Part shown: in pieces, positions 8,753 through 17,870 of the stretch | How the letters are laid out: each line of letters begins with the position of its first letter | Numbering within the stretch: position 1 is the stretch's first letter | NCBI RefSeq assembly: GCF_017355785.1 | Contig: NZ_JAFEWE010000001.1 | Location: forward strand, 620,001 to 684,000 | Direction: 5' to 3' | Length of the DNA: 64,000 nucleotides | DNA from: Desertivirga arenae | Lineage (GTDB): Bacteria; Bacteroidota; Bacteroidia; Sphingobacteriales; Sphingobacteriaceae | Position numbers and translations under genes: made by a program | Notes under the pieces: model-generated | The model's database searches: none | What the model was told of the DNA's origin: nothing | The model's input: only the letters and a program-made list of their open reading frames with translations

Positions 8753-9523
8753 ATGAAAAGAAACGTACTTCTATTAAACATCATTGTTTTATTAACGATC
8801 CTGGCTTCTTGTGGCTCGTACAGAAAAACAGCCTACTTCCAGGATTTGCAGAACAAATCCAGCAAGGAAGCTATCAACAACTTCACGCCGCTTACTATTC
8901 AGCCTGAAGATATTTTGGGGATCAATGTTAGCAGTTTAAACCCCGAAGCTTCTGCTATCTTTAATTACAATCTTAACACCGTAACCGGAACAAATCAGAA
9001 CAACCCGAACAATCCTGTAATTGGATATCTGGTTGATCGTAAAGGCGAAATTCAATTACCATTGGTGGGCAACTTTAAGGTATCTGGTTTAACAACCTCA
9101 CAAGTGAGAGACAATCTCCGCAAAGAACTTTTGAAATACTTAAAGGAGCCGGTAGTGAACATCCGACTTATAAACTTTAAGGTATCCGTAATGGGAGATG
9201 TTGCCAGACCAGGTGTTTACCAGGTACAAAATGAGCGACTTACAATTCCTGAAGCAGTAAGTATGGCCGGAGACCTGAATATAACAGCGCTGCGCAATAA
9301 CATTACGCTCATACGTGAAACTAATGGTACACGTGAGTTTATTCCCGTGGACCTGACATCCAAAAACTTATTTAATTCACCATATTACTATTTAAAAAGC
9401 AATGACGTTATATACGTGCAACCTGGAAAAAACAAATACGCAAGTGTTGACAACAGTTACCGTACATTAAGTCTTTTGCTTTCAGCGTTATCTATCGCAG
9501 TTATCGTAATAACTCGTAACTAA
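8753..9523 (+). CDS. Polysaccharide export lipoprotein (OPX, Wza-like)
   Basis: 256 residues. A lipoprotein signal ends TILASCG (Cys near 20). Residues 45-130 form the Poly_export domain (LTIQPEDILGINVSS, then GEIQLPLVGNFKVSGLTTSQV), and a SLBB domain follows (VMGDVARPGVYQVQNERLTIPEAVSMAGDL). A C-terminal hydrophobic helix (LSLLLSALSIAVIVI) could span the outer membrane as Wza does. It exports capsule or exopolysaccharide across the outer membrane with the Wzc-type protein encoded 27 nt downstream. It is shorter than E. coli Wza, as is usual in Bacteroidota. Confidence 0.93.
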   Translation: MKRNVLLLNIIVLLTILASCGSYRKTAYFQDLQNKSSKEAINNFTPLTIQPEDILGINVSSLNPEASAIFNYNLNTVTGTNQNNPNNPVIGYLVDRKGEIQLPLVGNFKVSGLTTSQVRDNLRKELLKYLKEPVVNIRLINFKVSVMGDVARPGVYQVQNERLTIPEAVSMAGDLNITALRNNITLIRETNGTREFIPVDLTSKNLFNSPYYYLKSNDVIYVQPGKNKYASVDNSYRTLSLLLSALSIAVIVITRN

Positions 9524-9550
9524 CGTAACACGTAATCTATCTTACCCCCT

Positions 9551-11905
9551 ATGAAAACTGAAAAAATTTTACTCTCACCTGTAAGTGGCCGCCATGATGA
9601 AAATGATTCGTGGAGTTTAAAAGACGCAGTTGCGAAATATCTTTACCACTGGCCATTATTTCTGCTTTGCCTGGCACTCTCTATTACAGCGGCATATCTG
9701 TACCTGCAATACAATCAGCCCAAATACACGGTAAAAGCTAAGCTGCTTATTAAAGACCAGAAAGATAACGGAAATTCGCAAGCGGCATTGAAAGACATGC
9801 TAATGCCTTACCAAAGCGGAAAAAATGTTGAGGACGAAATAGAAATTATAGAATCTCGTGAATTAATGAGCCAGGTAGTAGACAAGCTACAGTTATGGGC
9901 TAATTATCAGGTACCTGGCAAGTTGTTCGATGATGAGATCTACTCTACAACACCTGTTAAGTTTAATATTGTAAAACCTACAGGACTGCTTACAAAATCA
10001 ACGTTCGAAATCCTGATTAAGGATCAGAATCAGTTTGAGCTTGTGGGCGAAGACGGCGATTCAAAAACCTTCTCTTTCAATAACACCCTTAAGAATAAAT
10101 TCGGTTCATGGAGACTTCAGAAAACCCCCGAGTTTGATGAGTATATCGGACAAACGGTAAGAATCACTGTTGAAGACCCAGAAATTGTTACCAGCAGATA
10201 TCTTAATGCAGTTTCAGCTTTTCAAATGAATAAAAAAGCTTCAGTGGTAGAGCTTAGCATGAAAGATAAGGATGTAAAAAGAGGTAAGGATGTCCTGAAT
10301 AACTTAATTACGGCATATAACAACTCTGCTCAGGATGAGAAGAAACAAATGTCTGCCGATGAACTGAAATTTATTGATGATCGTCTGGCATCTTTGAAAA
10401 AAGAGCTGTATTCAGTAGAGAAAGATGTGGAAGGATTTAGAAGCAGCAAGGGATTAACTGACATCTCTTCAGAATCCAAGCTATACCTGGAAAGTGTAAA
10501 AGACAATGACGCTAACTTAAGTGAGGTAAATGTTCAACTAAATATTATTAGTGGAATTGAACATTATCTTTCTACCAATAATCCTAATGGAGCTCCATCT
10601 ACTATCGGTGTTTCTGATCCGAACCTCACCTCACTGATCAACAGCCTGGCTGAACTTCAATTAAAACGCCAACAGTTACTTGCTACCACACCTGAAGGTA
10701 ACCCAGTGTTTGCAACTATCGACAATCAAATTGCAAGTACAAAGGCTGCAATCAGAGAGAATGTAAGAACCATGAAAAATTCCCTGGCTTCTACACGCAA
10801 TCAACTGCAAGCAAATAATAATAGGTTCATGTCGAGCATCAAGGAGCTTCCAAGTGATGAGCGTCAGTTAGTGAGCATTAAACGTCAGCAAAGCATTAAA
10901 GAAAACCTTTACGTGTACCTTTTGCAAAAAAGAGAAGAAGCTGCATTGGGATCAAGTTCAAACCTTGCTTTCAGTAAAACTGTTGACGAGGCTTATGTCG
11001 ACGGAACTGAAAGACCCTTAGCTTATACTTTCGCTCTTCTTGCGGGTCTTCTTGTTCCTACAGGATTATTGTTCGGCCGCAGATTATTAAACAACCGTGT
11101 TACTTCAGTAAAAGACATCGAGTTGCTTACTAACGTCCCCGTGTCGACAGAGCTCTTTTATGAAGAATCAGATTCTCCGATCGTTATCCAACCAAAGAGT
11201 GGATATATTGTAGGTGAACAGTTCAGATCTTTAAGAACCGACCTGCAATACCTGCATAATAAAAAAGACAGAGGCCGTGTTACATTGATCACCTCCAGTA
11301 TTGCGAGCGAAGGAAAGAGCTTTGTAACCAGTAATCTGGGTGTAACGCTTGCTGCATCAGGAAGAAAAACCATCATTCTTGAGCTTGATATGCGTAAACC
11401 AAAGATCTCTCAGAACTTCAGCATGGATCAGCAAAAAGGTCTGAGCGACTTCCTGCAAGGACGCGCAAGCAAACAGGAGATCATTATTCCATCAGAATTC
11501 CATGCCGGCTTGTCCATCATCCCTACAGGAAGCATTCCTGATAACCCATCCGAGTTATTGGAACAAGTGGAACTTGACGAATTAATTAACTGGTTGAGAA
11601 CAGAATACGATGATATCCTTATAGATACTCCTCCAATCTATCTGGTAACAGATGCATTAGTGCTTTCAAGATTAACTGATGCCGCCCTTTACTTAGTTAG
11701 ACAAAACTATACTTATAAGGTTCATTTGGAATTCATTGAGCAATTGCACAAGGAGAACAAAATGCCTAAAATGAAGATCGTATTTAACGGCGTTCAGATG
11801 AAAGGCGAACACAGATACGGTTATGGATATTACGTTGACGGACAAAAAAACACAATACGTTCTGTGATGAAAGACATGTCCCGTCGATTAGCTATCACCG
11901 ACTAG
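9551..11905 (+). CDS. Polysaccharide co-polymerase with BY-kinase domain (Wzc-like)
   Basis: 784 residues. The first membrane helix is near residues 33-52 (WPLFLLCLALSITAAYLYL), followed by a Wzz domain, a long periplasmic coiled-coil (about 260-470) and GNRV-type segment, then a second helix near 493-512. The cytoplasmic tyrosine-kinase domain has Walker A SSIASEGKS near residue 580, Walker A' ILELDMRKP near 612, Walker B ILIDTPP, and a C-terminal tyrosine cluster YGYGYY near 755-762. It controls chain length and export by cyclic autophosphorylation. All kinase motifs look intact. Paired with the OPX gene just upstream. Confidence 0.93.
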   Translation: MKTEKILLSPVSGRHDENDSWSLKDAVAKYLYHWPLFLLCLALSITAAYLYLQYNQPKYTVKAKLLIKDQKDNGNSQAALKDMLMPYQSGKNVEDEIEIIESRELMSQVVDKLQLWANYQVPGKLFDDEIYSTTPVKFNIVKPTGLLTKSTFEILIKDQNQFELVGEDGDSKTFSFNNTLKNKFGSWRLQKTPEFDEYIGQTVRITVEDPEIVTSRYLNAVSAFQMNKKASVVELSMKDKDVKRGKDVLNNLITAYNNSAQDEKKQMSADELKFIDDRLASLKKELYSVEKDVEGFRSSKGLTDISSESKLYLESVKDNDANLSEVNVQLNIISGIEHYLSTNNPNGAPSTIGVSDPNLTSLINSLAELQLKRQQLLATTPEGNPVFATIDNQIASTKAAIRENVRTMKNSLASTRNQLQANNNRFMSSIKELPSDERQLVSIKRQQSIKENLYVYLLQKREEAALGSSSNLAFSKTVDEAYVDGTERPLAYTFALLAGLLVPTGLLFGRRLLNNRVTSVKDIELLTNVPVSTELFYEESDSPIVIQPKSGYIVGEQFRSLRTDLQYLHNKKDRGRVTLITSSIASEGKSFVTSNLGVTLAASGRKTIILELDMRKPKISQNFSMDQQKGLSDFLQGRASKQEIIIPSEFHAGLSIIPTGSIPDNPSELLEQVELDELINWLRTEYDDILIDTPPIYLVTDALVLSRLTDAALYLVRQNYTYKVHLEFIEQLHKENKMPKMKIVFNGVQMKGEHRYGYGYYVDGQKNTIRSVMKDMSRRLAITD

Positions 11906-11949
11906 TTAGTTGAAAGTTTTAAGATCAGCCTTACTCTGTAAGAAACCGG

Positions 11950-11975
11950 CAGGCAGATTTAATAAGATCTGCCTG
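11950..11975 (+). terminator. Intra-operon hairpin between the Wzc-like and flippase genes
   Basis: Perfect 9-bp inverted repeat (11950-11958 / 11967-11975) with an 8-nt loop, but only TTATA follows, so it is a weak terminator or an RNA-stability/attenuation hairpin within the locus. Confidence 0.45.
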
Positions 11976-12013
11976 TTATAGCTGGTCAATGCTTACACTA
12001 AAAACATCTACCA

Positions 12014-13366
12014 ATGTCTTCAAAGAATACAAAGCCTGTAGCAAGCTTAATGAAGAATTTCTTCTCCCTAAGCCTGGTACAATTCGCTAACAACTGCCTT
12101 CCATTATTAACAATGCCGGTTATTGCCCGGATTATTGGCCCTGATAAGTTTGGGGTGATAAACTTCTCGGCAGCGATAGTAACCTACTTTAGCTTGTTAA
12201 TCAATTATGGCTTTGACCTTACAGCCACCCGTGCTATCGCTCAGAGCCGTGATAATGCAGAGGAAAGAAGTCGCATTTTCAGCAACATCCTGTTTGCTAA
12301 GATTTTCCTTCTGGGAATTTCTCTTCTTATATTCATCATAACCCTCTACACTGTTCCTCAGATGGCAGCAGATAAAACGCTGTTCATCTATACATACATC
12401 GCCTGTTTCTCGTTGGTGATCACTCCCAACTGGTTATATCAGGGCATGCAGGAACTGCATCAGATGGCCATTTTCAACTTTATTTCAAAGTTGATCTTCA
12501 CCATATCCCTGCTTTTATTTATTAGGCAGCGTGAAGACTATATCTTGCAGCCACTGCTAACCAGCTTGTCTCAGATCGTCGTAGGCTTGGGCTCTTTTAT
12601 CTGGGCTCTCAGGAAATATAAGATAAAGATCCACCCTGTTAGTTTTAACAAGGTATTTGAATTGCTTTGGACAGAGAAAATGATCTTCTTTTCCATGATC
12701 GTTGTAACACTGTATACCACTACAAATACCATAATCCTTGGTTTCGTTCAAACTAATAAGGATGTGGCCTTTTATACAGCAGGTTGGAAACTGATAATGA
12801 TCATCCAAACTTTTGTTTCTCTTCCTTTACGCCTGTCACTGTTTCCTTTTATTGGAGAAAGTTTCGGTCGCAGTCAGACAGAAGGAGTGGCAAAGGTTAA
12901 ACAAATTACACCCTTCATAACCATCTTCACTACCCTTGCAGGAATTGCCATCTGGATATTGGCGCCATGGTTAATTGAATTACTTTACGGGTCAGAGTTC
13001 CGGCAGGCTACAATAGTGCTTCGCATTCTTTGCTTTGTTCCAATGATCCTGGCTTTGGGCGACCTGTTCGGCATTCAAACAATGATCAATCTGAAGATGG
13101 ATAAAGCATTCTTTCGGATCACCCTTCTAGGTTCTGTTATTGGCCTTGCATTGAATTACTCTTTATCCAAACAGATGGGAGCTGAAGGAACTTCATGGGC
13201 CTGGTTACTAACAGAAATTTTCATAACGGCAGCAATGTGGGTTTATCTGCACTTTAAAGAGATCTACCTGATTGATATAAACTACTTCAAGTACAAATAT
13301 TTGATGGAAGTAGTAAGGCCATTTTACTATGTGCTGAAACAAAAAGTATACAAAGGCACCACATAA
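12014..13366 (+). CDS. Oligosaccharide flippase (Wzx family)
   Basis: 450 residues with about 12 predicted membrane helices. The N-terminus NFFSLSLVQFANNCLPLLTMPVIARIIGPDKFGVINF is the classical polysaccharide synthase/flippase opening, with GPxxFG after the first helix pair; LTATRAIAQSR follows the third. The family (MOP superfamily) flips lipid-linked repeat units from cytoplasm to periplasm. It lies behind an intra-operon hairpin, 108 nt after the Wzc-like gene, and 27 nt before a GT2 gene. Together with the polymerase at 15345 it defines a Wzx/Wzy pathway. Confidence 0.92.
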   Translation: MSSKNTKPVASLMKNFFSLSLVQFANNCLPLLTMPVIARIIGPDKFGVINFSAAIVTYFSLLINYGFDLTATRAIAQSRDNAEERSRIFSNILFAKIFLLGISLLIFIITLYTVPQMAADKTLFIYTYIACFSLVITPNWLYQGMQELHQMAIFNFISKLIFTISLLLFIRQREDYILQPLLTSLSQIVVGLGSFIWALRKYKIKIHPVSFNKVFELLWTEKMIFFSMIVVTLYTTTNTIILGFVQTNKDVAFYTAGWKLIMIIQTFVSLPLRLSLFPFIGESFGRSQTEGVAKVKQITPFITIFTTLAGIAIWILAPWLIELLYGSEFRQATIVLRILCFVPMILALGDLFGIQTMINLKMDKAFFRITLLGSVIGLALNYSLSKQMGAEGTSWAWLLTEIFITAAMWVYLHFKEIYLIDINYFKYKYLMEVVRPFYYVLKQKVYKGTT

Positions 13367-13393
13367 GGATACTTTAAAAAACTCGAAAAATCT

Positions 13394-14299
13394 ATGAAAA
13401 CTATTGCAGCTGTTGTTGTAACATACAATCGTTTAACGTTACTGAAAGATTGCATTGAATCATTAAGACGCCAGACGAAAAAACTAGACGCCATATTCGT
13501 AATAAATAATAGCAGTACTGATGGTACTAAAGACTGGCTTGATACTCAAACCGATCTCCACGTAGTACATCAGGAAAACGGTGGTGGAGCATTGGGCTTC
13601 TACCGGGGTATGAAGGAAGCATACAATAAAGGCTTCGACTGGATCTGGATGATGGACGACGATGTCGAGCCATTAACTACCTGTCTCGAAGAAATGCTTG
13701 AAGCTAATACTGAAGCAGGAAATGTTTATGATGTTCTTCAGCCAGACAGAAAGTTCTTCAACTCTGACTCAGAATGGAGATACGGATCTGAGTTCAATTT
13801 CAGAAACCCCTTTAAACCGGAAGCTATCAAGCCGATCAAGTCTTCCGACTTTAAAAATGAACGTATTAGAAAGATCGTTTCTTTTCCTTTCGAAGGTCCA
13901 ATGTTTTCAAGAGACGTTATCGAAAAAGTTGGCTTTGCAGACAAAAGATATTTTATCCTGTATGACGACACTGATTATTCAGCCCGCGTATTTAAGGCTG
14001 GATTTAAAGTTGGATTTGCCCGCAATGCAGTAATGATCAAAAAGATCAATAATCCGGCAATGGGTATTAATGTTGATTGGAAATTGTATTACCAGATCCG
14101 CAATCAGATAATTCTTGATAGGAAACACGGAACACCATATATCACCGTTTCAAGGGCTATTGTAAGTAATGTAAAAAGAGTTTTAGCTGTAGTGAAACTG
14201 TCAGTGAAAAAGAAGACCTTCTCAGATTTCCCTAAAAATGTATCAGCAATCGCAAAAGCGGTATCTGACGGGTTTAGGTTTGAACTGGCAGAGCAATAA
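13394..14299 (+). CDS. Glycosyltransferase family 2 (rhamnosyl/galactofuranosyl-transferase-like)
   Basis: 301 residues. The GT-A fold opens AAVVVTYNRLTLLKDCIESL, with NNSSTDGT near residue 38 and GGALGFYRGM. The metal-binding triad is Asp88-Asp89-Asp90 (WMMDDDVEP), and GPMFSRDVIEKVG with DDTDYSARVFKAG mark the acceptor end. This arrangement is that of GlfT/WbbL-like transferases that use dTDP-rhamnose or UDP-Galf; the donor cannot be fixed from sequence alone. Cytoplasmic, adds one sugar of the repeat unit. The next gene begins 19 nt after its stop. Confidence 0.88.
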   Translation: MKTIAAVVVTYNRLTLLKDCIESLRRQTKKLDAIFVINNSSTDGTKDWLDTQTDLHVVHQENGGGALGFYRGMKEAYNKGFDWIWMMDDDVEPLTTCLEEMLEANTEAGNVYDVLQPDRKFFNSDSEWRYGSEFNFRNPFKPEAIKPIKSSDFKNERIRKIVSFPFEGPMFSRDVIEKVGFADKRYFILYDDTDYSARVFKAGFKVGFARNAVMIKKINNPAMGINVDWKLYYQIRNQIILDRKHGTPYITVSRAIVSNVKRVLAVVKLSVKKKTFSDFPKNVSAIAKAVSDGFRFELAEQ

Positions 14300-14318
14300 C
14301 GTTAAAATAAGGATTAAC

Positions 14319-15290
14319 ATGAGCTCATTAAATGTACCAGCAATATATGCTTTAAAAATAGCGCGAAAGGCCTATGGGAAGCTTTTCGATGCCGCGAAGT
14401 TTTCGAATATAAAAGAATTTTCGCCAGACCAGTATGCAAGTACCTTGATTGAACAGGGCTTACGTACTGATAAACCATTTATGGTTGCCAGATTAGGGGC
14501 TGTAGAGCTTTCCAGCATTGCAAATTACTACAGTGTTAAGAATCATCATAACAACTTTCTGGGCTATATAAAAGGAGATTCAGAGGCGTTTTGGTGGGAT
14601 AATAAAACACTGCAGAACATGAGTACCAACGCTGGATTTTTCCCCTCCACACCGCAGAACCTGGAGAAATTCGCAAGACTAATGCTCGATGACATGTCTC
14701 AACTGGATATTCTGGGATCATGGCTATGGCAGGAGAAACTTTTTCAAAAACAACTTTCTCACGCTAAAAAAATAAGTCTGTTCGACCTCGAACCCTATAA
14801 CCACTCAAATCCCTGGAGCTATGCTCTGGAAGGACGCCGGGTTCTGGTAGTTCATCCTTTCGTAGATAGTATCAGACAACAATATACTAAACGGGAACTG
14901 CTATTCCCTAACCCAAAGGTATTACCACAGTTCGAACTTAAAACGATCCGTGCAATTCAATCTATTGCCAATAATTATACTGGCTTTAAAGATTGGTTTG
15001 AAGCACTGGATTATATGAAAGACCAGATCTCCAACACAGAGTTCGACATTGCCATCATTGGTTGTGGCGCTTACGGTTTCCCACTCGCTGCACACGTAAA
15101 AAGAATGGGAAAAAAAGCTGTGCACTTAGGCGGCGCAACACAAGCATTATTTGGAATTAAAGGCAAGCGTTGGGAAGAGAAAAAAGAGCATCAGATAGTT
15201 GCCAAAATGATGAACGAACACTGGATCCGTCCGTTAAGTTCGGAAACCCCTGAAGGGATTAGTAAAGTTGAAGGTGGCTGTTACTGGTGA
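14319..15290 (+). CDS. Exopolysaccharide-locus protein of unknown function, possibly GT-D-like
   Basis: 323 residues from ATG 14319; an in-frame upstream start at 14238 would overlap the preceding gene by 60 nt and is less likely. I do not recognise a firm family. Two patches stand out: MVARLGAVE at residues 55-63 and IIGCGAYGFPLAAHVKRMG from residue 246, followed by HLGGATQALFGIKGKRW. The R-x-G-x-x-E element and a late glycine-rich Rossmann strand recall GT-D (DUF1792) glycosyltransferases, which carry a RFGDGE-like motif, but the similarity is weak. Its place between a GT2 and the polymerase suggests a sugar-transfer or modification step. Confidence 0.6.
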   Translation: MSSLNVPAIYALKIARKAYGKLFDAAKFSNIKEFSPDQYASTLIEQGLRTDKPFMVARLGAVELSSIANYYSVKNHHNNFLGYIKGDSEAFWWDNKTLQNMSTNAGFFPSTPQNLEKFARLMLDDMSQLDILGSWLWQEKLFQKQLSHAKKISLFDLEPYNHSNPWSYALEGRRVLVVHPFVDSIRQQYTKRELLFPNPKVLPQFELKTIRAIQSIANNYTGFKDWFEALDYMKDQISNTEFDIAIIGCGAYGFPLAAHVKRMGKKAVHLGGATQALFGIKGKRWEEKKEHQIVAKMMNEHWIRPLSSETPEGISKVEGGCYW

Positions 15291-15344
15291 CAAACAAAAG
15301 GTTTAACAAATTGATTATACGATCGATATTTAAAATATTTACCC

Positions 15345-16616
15345 TTGAGAGCGTCAGTAAAACTATTTAATTATAAAATATATCTCAAAGAATTTTTAAC
15401 AATATTCTTCTGTTATTTTTTCTTTGAACAAGCCCTGTCCTGGATTTTCACGCAAAATGCTCAGTTAAATAACGTTACTGTTAAAGGGATTAGCATATGC
15501 ATCTATGCTTATATCTTAACACAGATAAAGGAGCTTAAGACAGGTGAGAAATTATTTGTTGGGATATTCACAGTCCTGATGGTAAAACTGGTTTCAGAAT
15601 CACTTCTGCAATATCGCTCGGTATTTGCACACTTCCAGGTATTCTACGTGATCTTCCCGGTAGTATATACCGTCTTTATCAAACACATTTTAAGAAAGTG
15701 GCAAGCCAATATCCTTGAATTTGTTGCCGGATTCTATCTTCTTATATACTTGGTATTCATGGCATTGTTCGGCCACGATTTCTCGTTCAGCCTGAATGAA
15801 ACTGCCAATACAACTGGTCCCTTCTCCGGCGATACACGGATACTCCATGCGCAATCCGTATATATGATGATCATACCTTTTTTATGGTATCTGAATAAGT
15901 TCATTACGACTAAAAAAGGAGGCGATTTCTTTCTGTTCCTGCTTTGTTTTGTGATCATTTTAATACACAACCACCGTTCTGTATGGAGCTCCGCAATTTT
16001 CGCTGTTCTGATTTACTTTATGGTGCTGATCAGAAATAGTAAGAGTTCCCTGGGAGGAGTTACTACCTTTTTCGCAATCATTATTTCTCTAGCCCTGTTT
16101 TCTCTAACTATAGTGTCAAGTGTCGCTCCCGAAATACTTGGAAACTTTGCCGATCGTTTCAGCGAAATCTTAAACCCTGGAAAAGAGGGAAGTACAGGTG
16201 GGTTCAGGCTTGAACAAGCTGCTATTTATATGGCTTACATACTTGAAAAGCCCTTCCTGGGATGGGGCTTCGAAGGTTTTGAGCTGGACAATCCGTATGT
16301 CGACTGGTGGGAAAGCGGTACCGGACACCACTTCCACCATGGTTATATTGAAATACTGTTCTACCACGGACTTGTGGGCTTATTGCTCAAATACTCGTTT
16401 TTGGTGTACATTTTGTATAAAGGGTTTAGCAAGAAATTAAATAAAGAATCAATCATTCTGATTCCTTTCTGCATCAGCGGTTTTCTTTTCTCATTCAACT
16501 ACACCCTGCCCCTGGTCTTCTGGGGACATGTTGGAATGTGCCTCTATTACCTGGAGAAGTTACCGCTTTACTATTATGTAGAGGAGAGTGATGAGTTGAT
16601 CCTAAAAGAAGATTAA
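15345..16616 (+). CDS. O-antigen polymerase/ligase family membrane protein (Wzy-like)
   Basis: 423 residues from a TTG start at 15345; no ATG occurs near the N-terminus, and the frame starts just before the first helix. About 10-12 membrane segments flank a large loop with GPFSGDTRILHAQSVY and NHRSVWSS (Arg-Ser pair typical of Wzy/WaaL). The second periplasmic loop contains STGGFRLEQAAIYMAYILEKPFLGWGFEGF and GHHFHHGYIEILFYHGLVG, the conserved C-terminal loop of the family. It most likely polymerises flipped repeat units in the periplasm, given the Wzx gene upstream; a ligase role is the alternative. Confidence 0.88.
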   Translation: MRASVKLFNYKIYLKEFLTIFFCYFFFEQALSWIFTQNAQLNNVTVKGISICIYAYILTQIKELKTGEKLFVGIFTVLMVKLVSESLLQYRSVFAHFQVFYVIFPVVYTVFIKHILRKWQANILEFVAGFYLLIYLVFMALFGHDFSFSLNETANTTGPFSGDTRILHAQSVYMMIIPFLWYLNKFITTKKGGDFFLFLLCFVIILIHNHRSVWSSAIFAVLIYFMVLIRNSKSSLGGVTTFFAIIISLALFSLTIVSSVAPEILGNFADRFSEILNPGKEGSTGGFRLEQAAIYMAYILEKPFLGWGFEGFELDNPYVDWWESGTGHHFHHGYIEILFYHGLVGLLLKYSFLVYILYKGFSKKLNKESIILIPFCISGFLFSFNYTLPLVFWGHVGMCLYYLEKLPLYYYVEESDELILKED

Positions 16617-16668
16617 GTATTCCTATTGACTGTAATTAAAAAGAATATTAACTGTAAAATTATCTATT

Positions 16669-17745
16669 ATGAATCACATCTGTACCTGGCTGTGTGCGGA
16701 TAAAAAAGGCGAGGAAAGTGTATTTCCTCAGTCCGGACAAAAATCCTCCAGTCAAAGTCATCAAAACATTTACTGGAGATGTTTGATCGTATTTTTTATC
16801 ACCAGTAAACGTTTTAATAAAAGGGAGAAACATGTTCTCTTTACTAACGTAAGCCAACTGCCCGAAATTGACGGCAAAAAAGTTAGTGATATACTTCGTG
16901 ATCTGGATGTTGAAATCATTCGTACTGATTTTAAATATAAAACCCCTAAAGGGTACCATGGATGCTTTCAAAACCAGTTCTATGAATTTTCAATACTTGA
17001 ACACATAGCACTCAACAATAATAATCCTGAAGATAAATACCTCATTCTAGACTCGGATTGTTTATTTATCAAGCCTGCATTCCGCTTGTTCCAGGAAGCT
17101 GAGAAAAATGGATTTATTTCTTTCGAAATAGATAGCCCGGCGGACTACGTGATCAACGGACTAAGCAGACGCCAGATGCAGAAGGTATTTAGCGAACTAT
17201 TGGAAAAAGAGGTCGCGGAAGTGCCTTCATACCACTTAGGTGAGTTCCTGCTCTGCAGCGTTGGAAATATTAAAAAGATTTATCAGGATTTTCTAGAACT
17301 ATGGCCGAAACTTTTACAAAGACATGCGCTGGGCTTGGATAAATTGAATGAAGAAGCTCACACGTTGAGCTACCTTTATTACAAAAACGATCTGCATCCC
17401 AGCAGAAACAATATTTTTATTAAACGGATTTGGACCAATCCTCTATTCTACCGGAATGTAAGTACCACTGATGTTAATTTAACTATCTGGCATCTTCCAG
17501 CCGAGAAGACCTTTGGTTTTGCTAAACTCTATGAGCTGTTCGTTCTGAAATCAAATAACTACGGACGTTCGATCCTGAACTATGAGTATCAGGAGATGGT
17601 GCAGGAAGCAATGACGGTTCCATACTTACCGGTAGTACGTAAATTTAATTACTACACCATCAGCTGTTATAAAGCATTTATGAAAAAGGTAAGGAATTTT
17701 AACCTCAAAAATGTAAAGCTAAGAGCATTGCCCAATCCGGCATAA
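16669..17745 (+). CDS. Putative glycosyltransferase (GT-A-like, DxD)
   Basis: 358 residues. The central strand KYLILDSDCLFIKP places a DxD metal site at Asp128 and Asp130, preceded by an N-terminal Rossmann-like half with VLFTNVSQLPEIDGKKV. No lipid or membrane anchor is present. The general layout resembles family-8/LPS-type retaining transferases, but the N-terminal 50 residues (CADKKGEESVFPQSGQKSS) are unusual and I cannot assign a CAZy family. It sits between the polymerase and a GT2 gene and is presumably one of the transferases building the repeat unit. A strong hairpin follows its stop. Confidence 0.68.
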   Translation: MNHICTWLCADKKGEESVFPQSGQKSSSQSHQNIYWRCLIVFFITSKRFNKREKHVLFTNVSQLPEIDGKKVSDILRDLDVEIIRTDFKYKTPKGYHGCFQNQFYEFSILEHIALNNNNPEDKYLILDSDCLFIKPAFRLFQEAEKNGFISFEIDSPADYVINGLSRRQMQKVFSELLEKEVAEVPSYHLGEFLLCSVGNIKKIYQDFLELWPKLLQRHALGLDKLNEEAHTLSYLYYKNDLHPSRNNIFIKRIWTNPLFYRNVSTTDVNLTIWHLPAEKTFGFAKLYELFVLKSNNYGRSILNYEYQEMVQEAMTVPYLPVVRKFNYYTISCYKAFMKKVRNFNLKNVKLRALPNPA

Positions 17746-17777
17746 TAAGCATCTACACCCTACATCTGCCTATGAAC

Positions 17778-17815
17778 AACATGTGCGGCAGAAAAAATTC
17801 CGCACATGTTTGTTT
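17778..17815 (+). terminator. Hairpin inside the exopolysaccharide locus
   Basis: Perfect 11-bp inverted repeat (17778-17788 / 17800-17810) around an A-rich 11-nt loop, followed by TGTTT. It lies in the 125-bp gap after the GT-A-like gene. The U tail is short, so partial termination or an attenuator seems likelier than full termination. Confidence 0.5.
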
Positions 17816-17870
17816 CGTCGCTATTAGTTAACCGCGATCAAGGTCTTGATCCAACAAATGAAACAATACG

